This document shows positions 8,114 through 15,218 of a DNA stretch of 38,998 nt, one piece after another (positions within the stretch are counted from its first letter, which is position 1; each line of letters opens with the position of its first letter). Origin of the DNA: DASVTR01 sp033855775 (GTDB lineage: Bacteria; Acidobacteriota; Blastocatellia; Pyrinomonadales; Pyrinomonadaceae); assembly GCA_033855775.1 (NCBI GenBank), contig JAWVFT010000031.1:1-38998 (forward strand), written 5' to 3'. The notes below the pieces were generated by a model that had not been told where the DNA came from, did no database searches, and saw only the letters and a program-made list of their open reading frames with translations. The translations under genes and the position numbers were made by a program.

Positions 8114-10076
8114 CAGCTGCGCCTTTATTCAAATTTGTCGCGGGAAGATTTTCAATCGTCACCGGCTCAACTTTATCCGCGAGTTCAAAGCCGAAGATGC
8201 GCGAGTAGAAATAGATTTCGCCGTCGAGGGCGCGCTTGATATTTTCGGCGCGACGAAAGCCGTGCTGCTCTCCTTCGAACGGCACGTAGGCGACCGGCGT
8301 TCCTTTTTTTCTGAGGGCTTCGACCATCATCTCGGCTTGATTCGGTGGGACAACCTTGTCTTCCAAGCCTTGAAAGAAGATGACGGAGGCCGTCAGTTGG
8401 TCTGTGAAATAGATGGGCGAGCGTTCGCGGTAGAGGTCTGCGCGTTCGGGGTACGGGCCAATCAAGCCGTCCAGATAGCGCGACTCAAACTTGTGCGTCT
8501 CCTTCGCCAGAGCCTCGGCATCGCTGACGCCGTAGTGGCTCGCCCCGGCTTTGAAGAGCTTGCGGAAGGTCAAGGCGCAGAGCGTCGTGTAGCCGCCCGC
8601 GCTGCCGCCCGTAATCGCGCAACGCTCGCCGTCAACAAGGCCGCGCTCGATTAAATAACGCGCGCCGTTGACGCAATCGTCCACGTCAACGATGCCCCAA
8701 CGGTCTGTCAGGCGTTGACGATAGGCGCGGCCATAGCCGGAGCTTCCGCCGTAGTTGACATCGAGGACGGCGACGCCGCGACTCGTCCAATATTGAATGC
8801 CGAGAGCGAGCGTGGTCGAAGCCGCGGAGGTCGGCCCGCCGTGGCTCTTGACGAGCAGCGGCGGCAACTCGCCCGTCGCGGCACTGAAGTCCAGATTCTT
8901 CGGCGCGTAGAAGAAGGCGTGAGCCGTCTGCCCGTCTTCGGTCGGAAACTCTACGGGCTCCGAGATTGAAAAGTAGCCTTCGTCAATCTGCAACTCGTTC
9001 GAGCGTTGCAAGGCTTCGTGCTTGCCCGTCGTCAAGTCCAGATGAACGATAGCGGCAGGCTCCGTCGGCGAGCCGCCGCGAAAGAAAGCATGGCCCTCAA
9101 GAGCGCGCAGGTACGTGATGTCGGTGTAAGGCGTCTCGATTTTTTCGAGCTTGCCTGTCGTCGTTGATATTTGCGCGAGGCGCGAATGGCCGCGCTCGAT
9201 GTAGGCGCAGATGATGCGCTCCGCGGATTCGAAGGCGTAGGCTGACATGCCGAAGACCCATTGCGGCTGGCCAAACTCTGCGTCCATCGCGCAGAGCGCG
9301 GACGCGCTGTCGTCCGTCTCCAGGCGATAAAGATTCCACCAACCGCTGCGGTCGGAGACGAAGTAGAGTTGACCGGCGGGCGACCATTCGGGTTGAAAGA
9401 TTGACTCGTCAACGCCGCCCGCGACGCGCTTGCTGTTCTCAAGCGAGCCGTCATCATTAAACTCGCCGACCCAGAGTTCCGAGCCGTCCCAAGGCATGTT
9501 CGGATGATTCCAACAGAGCCACGCCATCCGCTTGCCGTCAGGACTCAAGCGCGGCGAAGAATAAAAGTCGTGGCCCGAAGCGAGCAGTTGCCCGCTCTCT
9601 TCCTGTTCTGGATTGAGGCTGACGATAGTGTTCGTGGCTTCCTGCCCGCTGGCCGTGTGGTCTTCGCGGACGGCAATCAAGCGGCGGCGATGACGGTCGA
9701 ACACGGCATCGGCGTAGCGCATCTCGACGGCGGGCGTGATAGCTTGCGGCTCTGCGCCCACGGAGCAACGATAGAGGCGTTGGTCTGCGAAGTTTGAGAA
9801 GTAGACCGTGCGTTCGTGGACTGTGTAATCGCCGCCGCCGTATTCGTGAACGCGCGTGCGCGCGTTGAATGGCTGCGGGGTGACATCCTCCGTCTCGCCG
9901 CCGGGCGCGCGTCGCACAATCGCATTGCGCCCGCCCTCCGAAGGACGCGACTCGACCCAGTAGACATCTTCGCCGTCGAGCATCACTTGCCCGACTCCGA
10001 TTGAGCCTCGCACGATGAGGTCGGAAGTAATCGGTGACTTCCAAGAACCATACGGCGCAACCTGTCTCTCAGCCAT
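8103..10076 (-). CDS. S9 family peptidase (prolyl-oligopeptidase fold)
   Basis: The 657-residue protein has an N-terminal beta-propeller region (about residues 20-365, with repeated blades such as SPDGKRMAWL and SPAGQLYFVSDRSG) and a C-terminal alpha/beta hydrolase. The triad is S492 in GGSAGGY, D573 in QGLEDKVVP and H605 in EQHGF. HGGPTSAAS near 412 is the oxyanion loop typical of the acylaminoacyl/dipeptidyl peptidase branch. No signal peptide is visible, so it is probably cytosolic, unlike its two operon partners. A good ribosome site (GAGGAG, about 9 bp before the ATG) marks the start. It heads the three-gene peptidase operon and overlaps the next gene. The likely role is cleavage of short peptides after import. 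Confidence 0.93.
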   Translation of the reverse strand: MAERQVAPYGSWKSPITSDLIVRGSIGVGQVMLDGEDVYWVESRPSEGGRNAIVRRAPGGETEDVTPQPFNARTRVHEYGGGDYTVHERTVYFSNFADQRLYRCSVGAEPQAITPAVEMRYADAVFDRHRRRLIAVREDHTASGQEATNTIVSLNPEQEESGQLLASGHDFYSSPRLSPDGKRMAWLCWNHPNMPWDGSELWVGEFNDDGSLENSKRVAGGVDESIFQPEWSPAGQLYFVSDRSGWWNLYRLETDDSASALCAMDAEFGQPQWVFGMSAYAFESAERIICAYIERGHSRLAQISTTTGKLEKIETPYTDITYLRALEGHAFFRGGSPTEPAAIVHLDLTTGKHEALQRSNELQIDEGYFSISEPVEFPTEDGQTAHAFFYAPKNLDFSAATGELPPLLVKSHGGPTSAASTTLALGIQYWTSRGVAVLDVNYGGSSGYGRAYRQRLTDRWGIVDVDDCVNGARYLIERGLVDGERCAITGGSAGGYTTLCALTFRKLFKAGASHYGVSDAEALAKETHKFESRYLDGLIGPYPERADLYRERSPIYFTDQLTASVIFFQGLEDKVVPPNQAEMMVEALRKKGTPVAYVPFEGEQHGFRRAENIKRALDGEIYFYSRIFGFELADKVEPVTIENLPATNLNKGAADEA

Positions 10077-10143
10077 TCTCTTTCTCCTCTTCGCTCACTT
10101 AATGATGCAGACGACTTCCTTCGTTATCGTCTTCGCGCTTTAC

Positions 10144-10204
10144 TTTGCGTCCTTCGCGACTTTGCGTGACGATAATCTCTCGCAAAGGCGCAAAGGCGCG
10201 AAGG
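10144..10204. repeat. Octad-phased inverted repeat
   Basis: The right half holds three 8-bp units in register: CGCAAAGG (10181-10188), CGCAAAGG (10189-10196) and CGCGAAGG (10197-10204). The left half carries the inverse words TTTGCG, TTCGCG and TTTGCG (10144-10166). The halves can pair around a loop near 10168-10180. Similar CGCAAAGG octads occur in intergenic DNA of various bacteria. It lies upstream of the S9 operon and downstream of psuG, where it could serve as a 3' hairpin for psuG. Confidence 0.6.
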
Positions 10205-10288
10205 AAACCGGAAGGACTCGCTACGGCGGCGCGTTAAGTCTGCTCTTTGAGCCACTAAATTTAACACAGAAGCGCGGGAGATGGCTCG

Positions 10289-11182
10289 CTAATGTTGAGT
10301 CAGGGCGAGAGCGATTCCGGCGGCGACGCGGGCGTTGTTTTCGAGCAGGGCGATATTGGCGCGAAGCGTCGAGCCGTCGCTCTCGCGGGCCATGCGCGAG
10401 AGCAGGAAGGGCGTCAGGTCGCGCCCGCTGATGCTCTCCTGTTCGGCTTGCGCGAGAGCTTGATGAAGGATGCGCTCAAGCTCATCCATCGGGATTTCCG
10501 CAGCCGCCGGAACGGGGACTGTGACGAGCGTTGCGCCTTCAAGGTTGAGGGCGCGGCGCGCGGCGGCGATGCGCGCAGCCTCCGCGAATGTCTCGACGCG
10601 CGCGTCCACGCTCAAGCCGCTGCTGCGCGAATAGAAGGCGGGCAACTCGTCGCAGGCGTAGCCGACGACCGTGATGCCGTGCGTCTCCAACCATTCGCGT
10701 GTGGCTTCTAGGTCGAGCACGATTTTCGCGCCGGAGCAGACGACGACGATTGAGGTGCGCGCCAGTTCGGGCAAGTCTGCGGAGACATCCGGGAGCGGCC
10801 CGCGATGAACGCCGCCGATGCCGCCGGTCGCAAAGACGTGGATTCCGGCTCGCCCGGCAATCCAGCAGGTCGTCGCCACGGTCGTCGCGCCGTCCCACTC
10901 GTTCGCCACGGCGAGCGGCAAATCACGACGGCTCAGCTTATGCACGTCCGCGCTCGCGGCGATGTGTTCGAGTTGGTCGCGTTGGAGGCCGACGCAGAGG
11001 CGGCCTTTGAGAATGGCGATGGTGGCTGGAACGGCGCCGCCTGCGCGGACAATCTCTTCGAGTCGCAGCGCGGTTTCAAGATTCTGCGGGCGCGGCAACC
11101 CGTGCGCGATGACGGTTGATTCGAGCGCGACGACGGCGCGGCCTTCCCTGAGCGCGTCGTTGACTTCCGGGCTTAGCTCCAT
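10289..11182 (-). CDS. psuG: Pseudouridine-5'-phosphate glycosidase PsuG
   Basis: PsuG splits pseudouridine 5'-phosphate into ribose 5-phosphate and uracil, a route for salvaging modified RNA. The 297-residue protein shows the family signatures ALESTVIAHGLPRPQN (residues 18-33), TGGIGGVHRG and SGAKIVLDLEATREWLET. Length matches the family. The frame runs 16 codons further upstream, but those codons (MTRRLSLVTRHLS) are read from the intergenic heptad array, so I start at MELSPEVN (11182). The kinase PsuK that makes the substrate is not adjacent. The protein is cytosolic. Identification is secure; local regulation is not visible. Confidence 0.94.
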   Translation of the reverse strand: MELSPEVNDALREGRAVVALESTVIAHGLPRPQNLETALRLEEIVRAGGAVPATIAILKGRLCVGLQRDQLEHIAASADVHKLSRRDLPLAVANEWDGATTVATTCWIAGRAGIHVFATGGIGGVHRGPLPDVSADLPELARTSIVVVCSGAKIVLDLEATREWLETHGITVVGYACDELPAFYSRSSGLSVDARVETFAEAARIAAARRALNLEGATLVTVPVPAAAEIPMDELERILHQALAQAEQESISGRDLTPFLLSRMARESDGSTLRANIALLENNARVAAGIALALTQH

Positions 11183-11190
11183 AAACAACA

Positions 11191-11253
11191 GTGACAAGTG
11201 ACGAGTGACAAGTGACAAGCGACGAGTCACAGGTCACGAGTGGCTAGCGATAA
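11191..11253. repeat. Heptad-phased repeat array, nine units
   Basis: Nine consecutive 7-bp units run in exact register from 11191. Words include GTGACAA (three times), GTGACGA, GCGACGA, GTCACGA and GCGATAA. The units differ by one or two bases but all keep G first and mostly end in A. It begins 9 bp upstream of the psuG start, so it lies in the psuG leader or promoter region. It is the mirror image in strand sense of the array at 12047-12123. Confidence 0.8.
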
Positions 11254-11377
11254 GTAAAAAACAAGAACGGCGGCATCTTAACATTGTTCACACGTTGGTT
11301 GTCAGCCGGCAGTTTTAATGATAGCGCGGCGGCGTTGAAAAGCTTGTCCAGCCGGAGCGATTCAGAGCGCTTGAGGT

Positions 11378-11770
11378 TCAAGGCTTGGAGCCTCCCTGAC
11401 GGCGCGCGTCGAGGGTGGAGACGGCGCGTTCCAGGACCTTGCTCATCTCATCTTTATCCCAGGGCTTTCGCACGAAGGATTGGATAATCCCGGCGGCAAT
11501 CTCCTTGAACATCTCGCCGACGAAGGCTTGGCCCGTCAGCATGATGCGAAAGCTTTCGGGGCAGAGAGTCGCGGCTTCGCGCAGAAATTCGTCACCCCTG
11601 ATGTCGGGCATGTTTTGGTCGCTGATGATAATGTCAAAGGGGCAGTCGGCAAGCATGCCGCGAGCTTCGGCTAAGCTGATGGCCGTCTGCACGTTGTATG
11701 TCTTGCCGAACATCTCACGGAAAATGTCCAGCAAGTCTTGCTCGTCATCCAGATAGAAAACGGACTTCAA
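11378..11770 (-). CDS. Stand-alone response-regulator receiver protein
   Basis: This is a single receiver (REC) domain of about 130 residues with no output domain. From the chosen start, the acidic pair is D8/D9 (YLDDEQ), the phosphorylation site D51 (IISDQNMP), the conserved Thr T79 (MLTGQA) and Lys K102 (VRKPW). The FVRKPWDKDEM end resembles receivers of RpfG-like regulators. I chose the TTG at 11770 because GAGGAG lies 8 bp upstream and the first REC strand starts right after. A longer frame from 11866 would add an Arg/Ser-rich tail with no homology. No kinase is adjacent, so it is an orphan receiver. It sits between two heptad arrays of opposite orientation. The REC call is sure; the start is moderately sure. 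Confidence 0.85.
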   Translation of the reverse strand: MKSVFYLDDEQDLLDIFREMFGKTYNVQTAISLAEARGMLADCPFDIIISDQNMPDIRGDEFLREAATLCPESFRIMLTGQAFVGEMFKEIAAGIIQSFVRKPWDKDEMSKVLERAVSTLDARRQGGSKP

Positions 11771-12046
11771 GAATGTCGCTCCTCTCTTTCGCTTCCGGCG
11801 CAAACGCAGACGCGGCCCGCCCGGCCATTGCCGGACAGAGCTTCGACGCGAGCTTGAGCGGCTCATTCAATTAAACATCTGGGCAACTTATTTTCTGCTG
11901 GCTTGACGTGTTCGGATGGGAGTCGGAACAGTTAAGGACAGTCTAGTCAGCGAGCAGATGTTCGGCTTTTTGTCGGCGACGAGGATTATATTCTGAGCCA
12001 CATAAACTGTCGAGCGCGGACTCGTCTTCCGATGAGCGCGCGGCTG

Positions 12047-12123
12047 TTTTCGCTCGTCGCCGGTCGCTCATCATTTATCGCTCATCATTTATCGCTTATC
12101 ACTTGTCGCTCATCACTTGTCGC
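12047..12123. repeat. Heptad-phased repeat array, eleven units
   Basis: Eleven 7-bp units run in exact register. Words include TTGTCGC (twice), TTATCGC (twice), TCATCAT (twice), TCATCAC and TTATCAC. On the minus strand these read like the 11191-11253 units (GYGACRA type), so the two arrays are inverted relative to each other, about 0.8 kb apart. The right end overlaps the last four codons of the YihY-family gene, so the array supplies its stop codon. The rest of the 11771-12046 gap shows no gene. Confidence 0.85.
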
Positions 12124-13102
12124 TCCGGGGCTTTTTCGCGCTGCTCTTGCGCCCTTCCTTTTCAAATTCGTCGGGCGCTTTTTCGCCGCGTTCTTTGGCG
12201 TCGGGCGCTCCGGCTTCGGCGGCGGCGTTTTCGACTTCGGAGTTGATTTCTCCGCCGATGAGGATAGCGAGGCCGGTCAGGTAAAACCAGAGCATCATGA
12301 TAATCAACGCGCCGAGCGAGCCGTAGGTGGCGCTGTAGGAGTCAAAGAAGCTGAGATAGAGGCGAAAGGCGAAGGAGACGAGCACCCAGAGCAGGACGGC
12401 GATGCCCGCGCCGGGCGTCACCCATTTCCAATCCTGATCTTTGAGGTCGGGCGCAAAGTAGTAGATGAGATTGAAGGCGACGAGAATGAAGAAGAGGATA
12501 ATCGGCCACTGGACTATCTTCCAGGTGATGGTGAAGGCGGCGCTGAGGCCGTAGCTGGCGGCGATGGAGTCTGCGATGCGATGGCCGTAGAGCGTCAGGG
12601 CGAGGGCCGAGATGATGAGGACGGCAAGGCCAATCGTCAGGCAAACATTGACCAGCCGCACCTTCCACCAAGAGCGCGTCTCCTTGACGTTGTAAGCGAT
12701 GTTGAGCGTCTCGCTGATGGCGCCCATGCCGTTCGAAGCGGCCCACAGCGCCGCGAGCGCGCCGAAGGAGAGCTTGCCGCCGCCCGCCGAGTTGCTCACT
12801 TCGTCGAGCGTCTTCTGCACGAGTTCCGTGGCGGAGCCGGGCATCACTTGCCCCAGATAGGTCATGAGGTTGCGGCGCAGTTCCGACCCGCCTTCGGCGA
12901 ACAGCCCGAACAGCGTCATCAGGAAGAGCAGCAGCGGAAAGAGCGCGAGCAGAAAATAGTAAGAGAGTTGGGCGGCGCGACCGAACACGTCATCCTCGTT
13001 CATCTCCTTCCAGACACGCCCGCCCAACTTCTTCCAAGTCAAGCCGCCGAGCTTCCACATAGCCTCCATCGCCTGCGCCCTCCCTGTATTATTTTTTGAC
13101 AC
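12113..13102 (-). CDS. YihY/BrkB-family inner-membrane protein
   Basis: The 329-residue protein has six predicted membrane helices (about residues 45-70, 105-135, 150-180, 195-225, 235-260 and 265-290). It carries the family features AAQLSYYFLLALFPLLLF near the first helix, WAASNGMGAISETLNIAYN in the middle, and SLGALIIMMLWFYLTGLAILIGGEIN at the end. Despite its old annotation as RNase BN, this family is a membrane protein of unsettled function. The C-terminal 40 residues are highly charged (Lys/Glu/Arg) and cytosolic. The last residues (RSDK) and stop codon are read from the heptad array at 12047-12123. It is separate from lepB by an intergenic hairpin region. Confidence 0.92.
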   Translation of the reverse strand: MSKNNTGRAQAMEAMWKLGGLTWKKLGGRVWKEMNEDDVFGRAAQLSYYFLLALFPLLLFLMTLFGLFAEGGSELRRNLMTYLGQVMPGSATELVQKTLDEVSNSAGGGKLSFGALAALWAASNGMGAISETLNIAYNVKETRSWWKVRLVNVCLTIGLAVLIISALALTLYGHRIADSIAASYGLSAAFTITWKIVQWPIILFFILVAFNLIYYFAPDLKDQDWKWVTPGAGIAVLLWVLVSFAFRLYLSFFDSYSATYGSLGALIIMMLWFYLTGLAILIGGEINSEVENAAAEAGAPDAKERGEKAPDEFEKEGRKSSAKKPRSDK

Positions 13103-13172
13103 TTAAACACCAGCCAGCCGGGAAAAGCAAGCAACGGGCCGCGCGATTTGCAGACACGCGCCCGCGCCGCCG

Positions 13173-13244
13173 TTTTTGCTGGCAAACTTGTCGTTTTTGC
13201 TGGCAAAGCTGGCGATTGGGACGGCAAAGTCGCCAACTTTGCCG
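13173..13244. repeat. Heptad-phased hairpin cluster downstream of lepB
   Basis: Ten 7-bp units fit one register from 13173: TTTTTGC and TGGCAAA occur as a pair at 13173-13186 and again at 13194-13207 (21-bp period). CGGCAAA (13222-13228) and ACTTTGC (13236-13242) follow. Each TTTGC/GCAAA pair is a small inverted repeat, and 13222-13230 pairs perfectly with 13236-13244. It follows the leftward lepB stop at 13277 and may terminate that transcript. Confidence 0.7.
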
Positions 13245-13276
13245 CGCGAGTTGATGATGTTGCGGGAAGCGTGTGG

Positions 13277-14209
13277 TTATTTAATCATCGTGCCGGTGCG
13301 ATTCCAGCGCGTGTTGCGGAAGAAGTCCGCGAGGAAGTTGCCGCTCGCGGGCGCGCTCTCGTCATAAGACCAGTAGACGAAGAGAGCGCGGCCAATTATC
13401 AAATCACGGTGAACGAAGCCCCACGCGCGACCGTCGGAACTGTTATCGCGGTTGTCGCCCATCACAAAGTAGGAATCGGCGGGGACAACTGCCGGAATGC
13501 CGTTGACGGCATAATGAAAGTTCGGGTCGTAGCGTTGGCCGTGGCCGTCGCGTTCGGCTTCCAGCGTCTCACGATAATAATAGACGGCGTAGTTCTCGCC
13601 GTCTTTGCGCGGCGGAATCGGCGCGGGCGTTTCGAGCGGAGCCTTATCATCAACGTTTCTGCCTTCGATAATCTGCTCAGGCAGCAGCTTGTCGTTGATG
13701 AAGAGACGGTCGCCGCGCAACTCCACGCGGTCGCCCGGCAAGCCTATGACGCGCTTCACGTAGTTCGTCTTGAAAGGAATGTTCTCCGGCTTCTTGTCGC
13801 CTTCGGGGTCGTGAATGTTGCCGGGATACTTGAAGACGATGATGTCGCCGCGACGGATTTCGCGCTGCGGCAAAAAGGGCAGCGCGGGGCCGGGGCCGAA
13901 GATGAACTTGTTGACCAGCAGATGGTCGCCGATGTTAATCGTGTTCTGCATCGAGCCGGTCGGGACTTTGACAGCCTGCACAATAAAGGCCATCCCGAAG
14001 AGAGCCATGATGACCGTCACCACCGCCGATTCGAAATACTCGCGCAGCACGCTCTTCGGCGGCCCCGGCATCTCATGTTCTTCGACCGCCGCGCCCCGCT
14101 CGTGACCGTTGCGGCTGGCCGCGCGTCCAGCCTGTCGCGCAGCGCGCTCGTCATCCTCAACTTCGACGGGCGGCTCCGCGACCCCTGTGTTCGTATAATC
14201 GTCTTTCAT
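13277..14209 (-). CDS. lepB: Signal peptidase I
   Basis: This enzyme removes signal peptides from exported proteins at the outer face of the inner membrane. The 310-residue protein has a charged cytosolic N-terminus (1-55), one membrane helix (about 60-80) and the catalytic Ser-Lys dyad: S86 in PTGSMQNT and K152 in YVKRVIGLPGD. The late signature GDNRDNSSDGR is present. The N-terminal extension of about 55 acidic residues is longer than usual but typical in taxa with large LepB variants; a Met inside it (residue 47, EHEMPGPP) is an alternative start. It lies 99 bp downstream of rnc on the same strand, the widespread lepB-rnc neighbourhood. Confidence 0.95.
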   Translation of the reverse strand: MKDDYTNTGVAEPPVEVEDDERAARQAGRAASRNGHERGAAVEEHEMPGPPKSVLREYFESAVVTVIMALFGMAFIVQAVKVPTGSMQNTINIGDHLLVNKFIFGPGPALPFLPQREIRRGDIIVFKYPGNIHDPEGDKKPENIPFKTNYVKRVIGLPGDRVELRGDRLFINDKLLPEQIIEGRNVDDKAPLETPAPIPPRKDGENYAVYYYRETLEAERDGHGQRYDPNFHYAVNGIPAVVPADSYFVMGDNRDNSSDGRAWGFVHRDLIIGRALFVYWSYDESAPASGNFLADFFRNTRWNRTGTMIK

Positions 14210-14308
14210 AAAAACATCCTAATTAACGGCGACGAGGACGGTCAAGCTAAGCGCGTTAAGAGCGCAACGCAAACGCGCCCGCGCGCCTTCGATAAACGCC
14301 TGTAGATT

Positions 14309-15112
14309 TCAAACTGCATCATTAGTCGAACTGCTCGCGGGAGTCGAACTGCTCGCGGGCGGCTGCTCGCCGCCGTCGCTCGCTTCAGCCTTGAGGCTCT
14401 CCAAAGCCAGCCGCGCCGCAATCGTCTCGGCGGCCTTGATGGTTCGCCCCTCGCCGCGCACGCGCCCGCCCTCCCAACTCAACTCGACGCGGAACGTGCG
14501 ACGATGCGGCGGCCCAGTCGTATCCACCACATTGTACTGCGGCACGCCGCGATGCGCCGACTGAAGCGTCTCCTGCAAGAGCGTCTTATAGTCAGCCGCC
14601 GCTGCCGCCTCCGGGTTGGCGTTCATCAACTCGTCGCCCAGGGCGTGATGCAGAAAGTCTGTGGCCGTGGCCAGGCCGCCGTCCATAAAGACCGCGCCGA
14701 GCAAAGCCTCGAAGAGGTCTGCCAGCAGAGCGCGCTTGCGCCGCCCGCCGCTCTTCTCCTCGCCATGCCCGACGCGCAGGAATTGCCCGAAGCTCAAGCG
14801 CGCGGCGGCTTCCGATAACGTCGCGGCGCTGACCAGCCTGTGCTTCATCCTTGAGAGTTCGCCCTCCGTCACATGCGGGTAAGCCTCGAACAGATAGTCG
14901 GCCACAATCAATCCCAGAACCGAATCGCCGACAAACTCAAGGGCTTCGTTATGCAGACGACGCGCTTCATCTTCGCTGCCGGGCGCGACCTGCTCGTGCG
15001 CCCACGAACGATGCGTCACGGCGCGCTTCAAGAGCGAGCGGTCAGTGAACTTGTAAGCCAGAATCTCTTCCAGCGCGTCTAAGTCAGGCTCGTTGGCTTT
15101 GGTTTTCTTCAC
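14309..15112 (-). CDS. rnc: Ribonuclease III
   Basis: RNase III cuts double-stranded RNA in rRNA and mRNA processing. The 267-residue protein has the catalytic signature HNEALEFVGDSVLGL, with E59 and D63, and the second acidic motif in FEALLGAVFMDGG. A C-terminal double-stranded RNA-binding domain (about residues 165-245) starts at DYKTLLQE and ends with KAAETIAARLALESL. I start at the GTG at 15112 (VKKTKANE): the frame continues 25 codons upstream, but they cross a terminator-type hairpin and a -10 box. The -10 is 9 bp from this GTG, so the mRNA may be leaderless. The C-terminus (PASSST twice) comes from a tandem 18-bp duplication at 14324-14359. Confidence 0.94.
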   Translation of the reverse strand: MKKTKANEPDLDALEEILAYKFTDRSLLKRAVTHRSWAHEQVAPGSEDEARRLHNEALEFVGDSVLGLIVADYLFEAYPHVTEGELSRMKHRLVSAATLSEAAARLSFGQFLRVGHGEEKSGGRRKRALLADLFEALLGAVFMDGGLATATDFLHHALGDELMNANPEAAAAADYKTLLQETLQSAHRGVPQYNVVDTTGPPHRRTFRVELSWEGGRVRGEGRTIKAAETIAARLALESLKAEASDGGEQPPASSSTPASSSTNDAV

Positions 15113-15121
15113 AGGGCGGCG

Positions 15122-15127
15122 ATTATA
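15122..15127 (-). promoter_or_regulatory. Extended -10 promoter of rnc
   Basis: Leftward reading gives TGC followed by TATAAT, a perfect -10 with the TGn extension. No good -35 is present 17 bp upstream, as expected of extended -10 promoters. The box ends 9 bp before the GTG start of rnc, placing transcription start at or next to the start codon. Confidence 0.65.
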
Positions 15128-15129
15128 GC

Positions 15130-15171
15130 AAACGCCGGACGCGCTCGTTTGAACGTTTGCGTCCGGCGTTT
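15130..15171 (-). terminator. Hairpin terminator of the Thr-rich tail gene, abutting the rnc promoter
   Basis: Positions 15130-15142 and 15159-15171 are perfect 13-bp reverse complements around a 16-nt loop. The stem is GC-rich. It lies 48-89 bp downstream of the stop of the exported protein gene (15219). Only two bases separate it from the rnc -10, so the terminator arm forms the spacer of the rnc promoter. No T-run follows. Confidence 0.6.
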
Positions 15172-15218
15172 GAAACGTGTCCCTCACACCGTAGATTCAG
15201 GAGAATATGCGCGCCGGA

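Noticed and set aside
11191..12123. CRISPR array
   Set aside because: Units are 7 bp without spacers of constant length and no cas gene is present.
12032..14305. Long plus-strand frames opposite the YihY and lepB genes
   Set aside because: Both opposite genes are identified by full domain motifs; the plus-strand products are low-complexity mirror frames.
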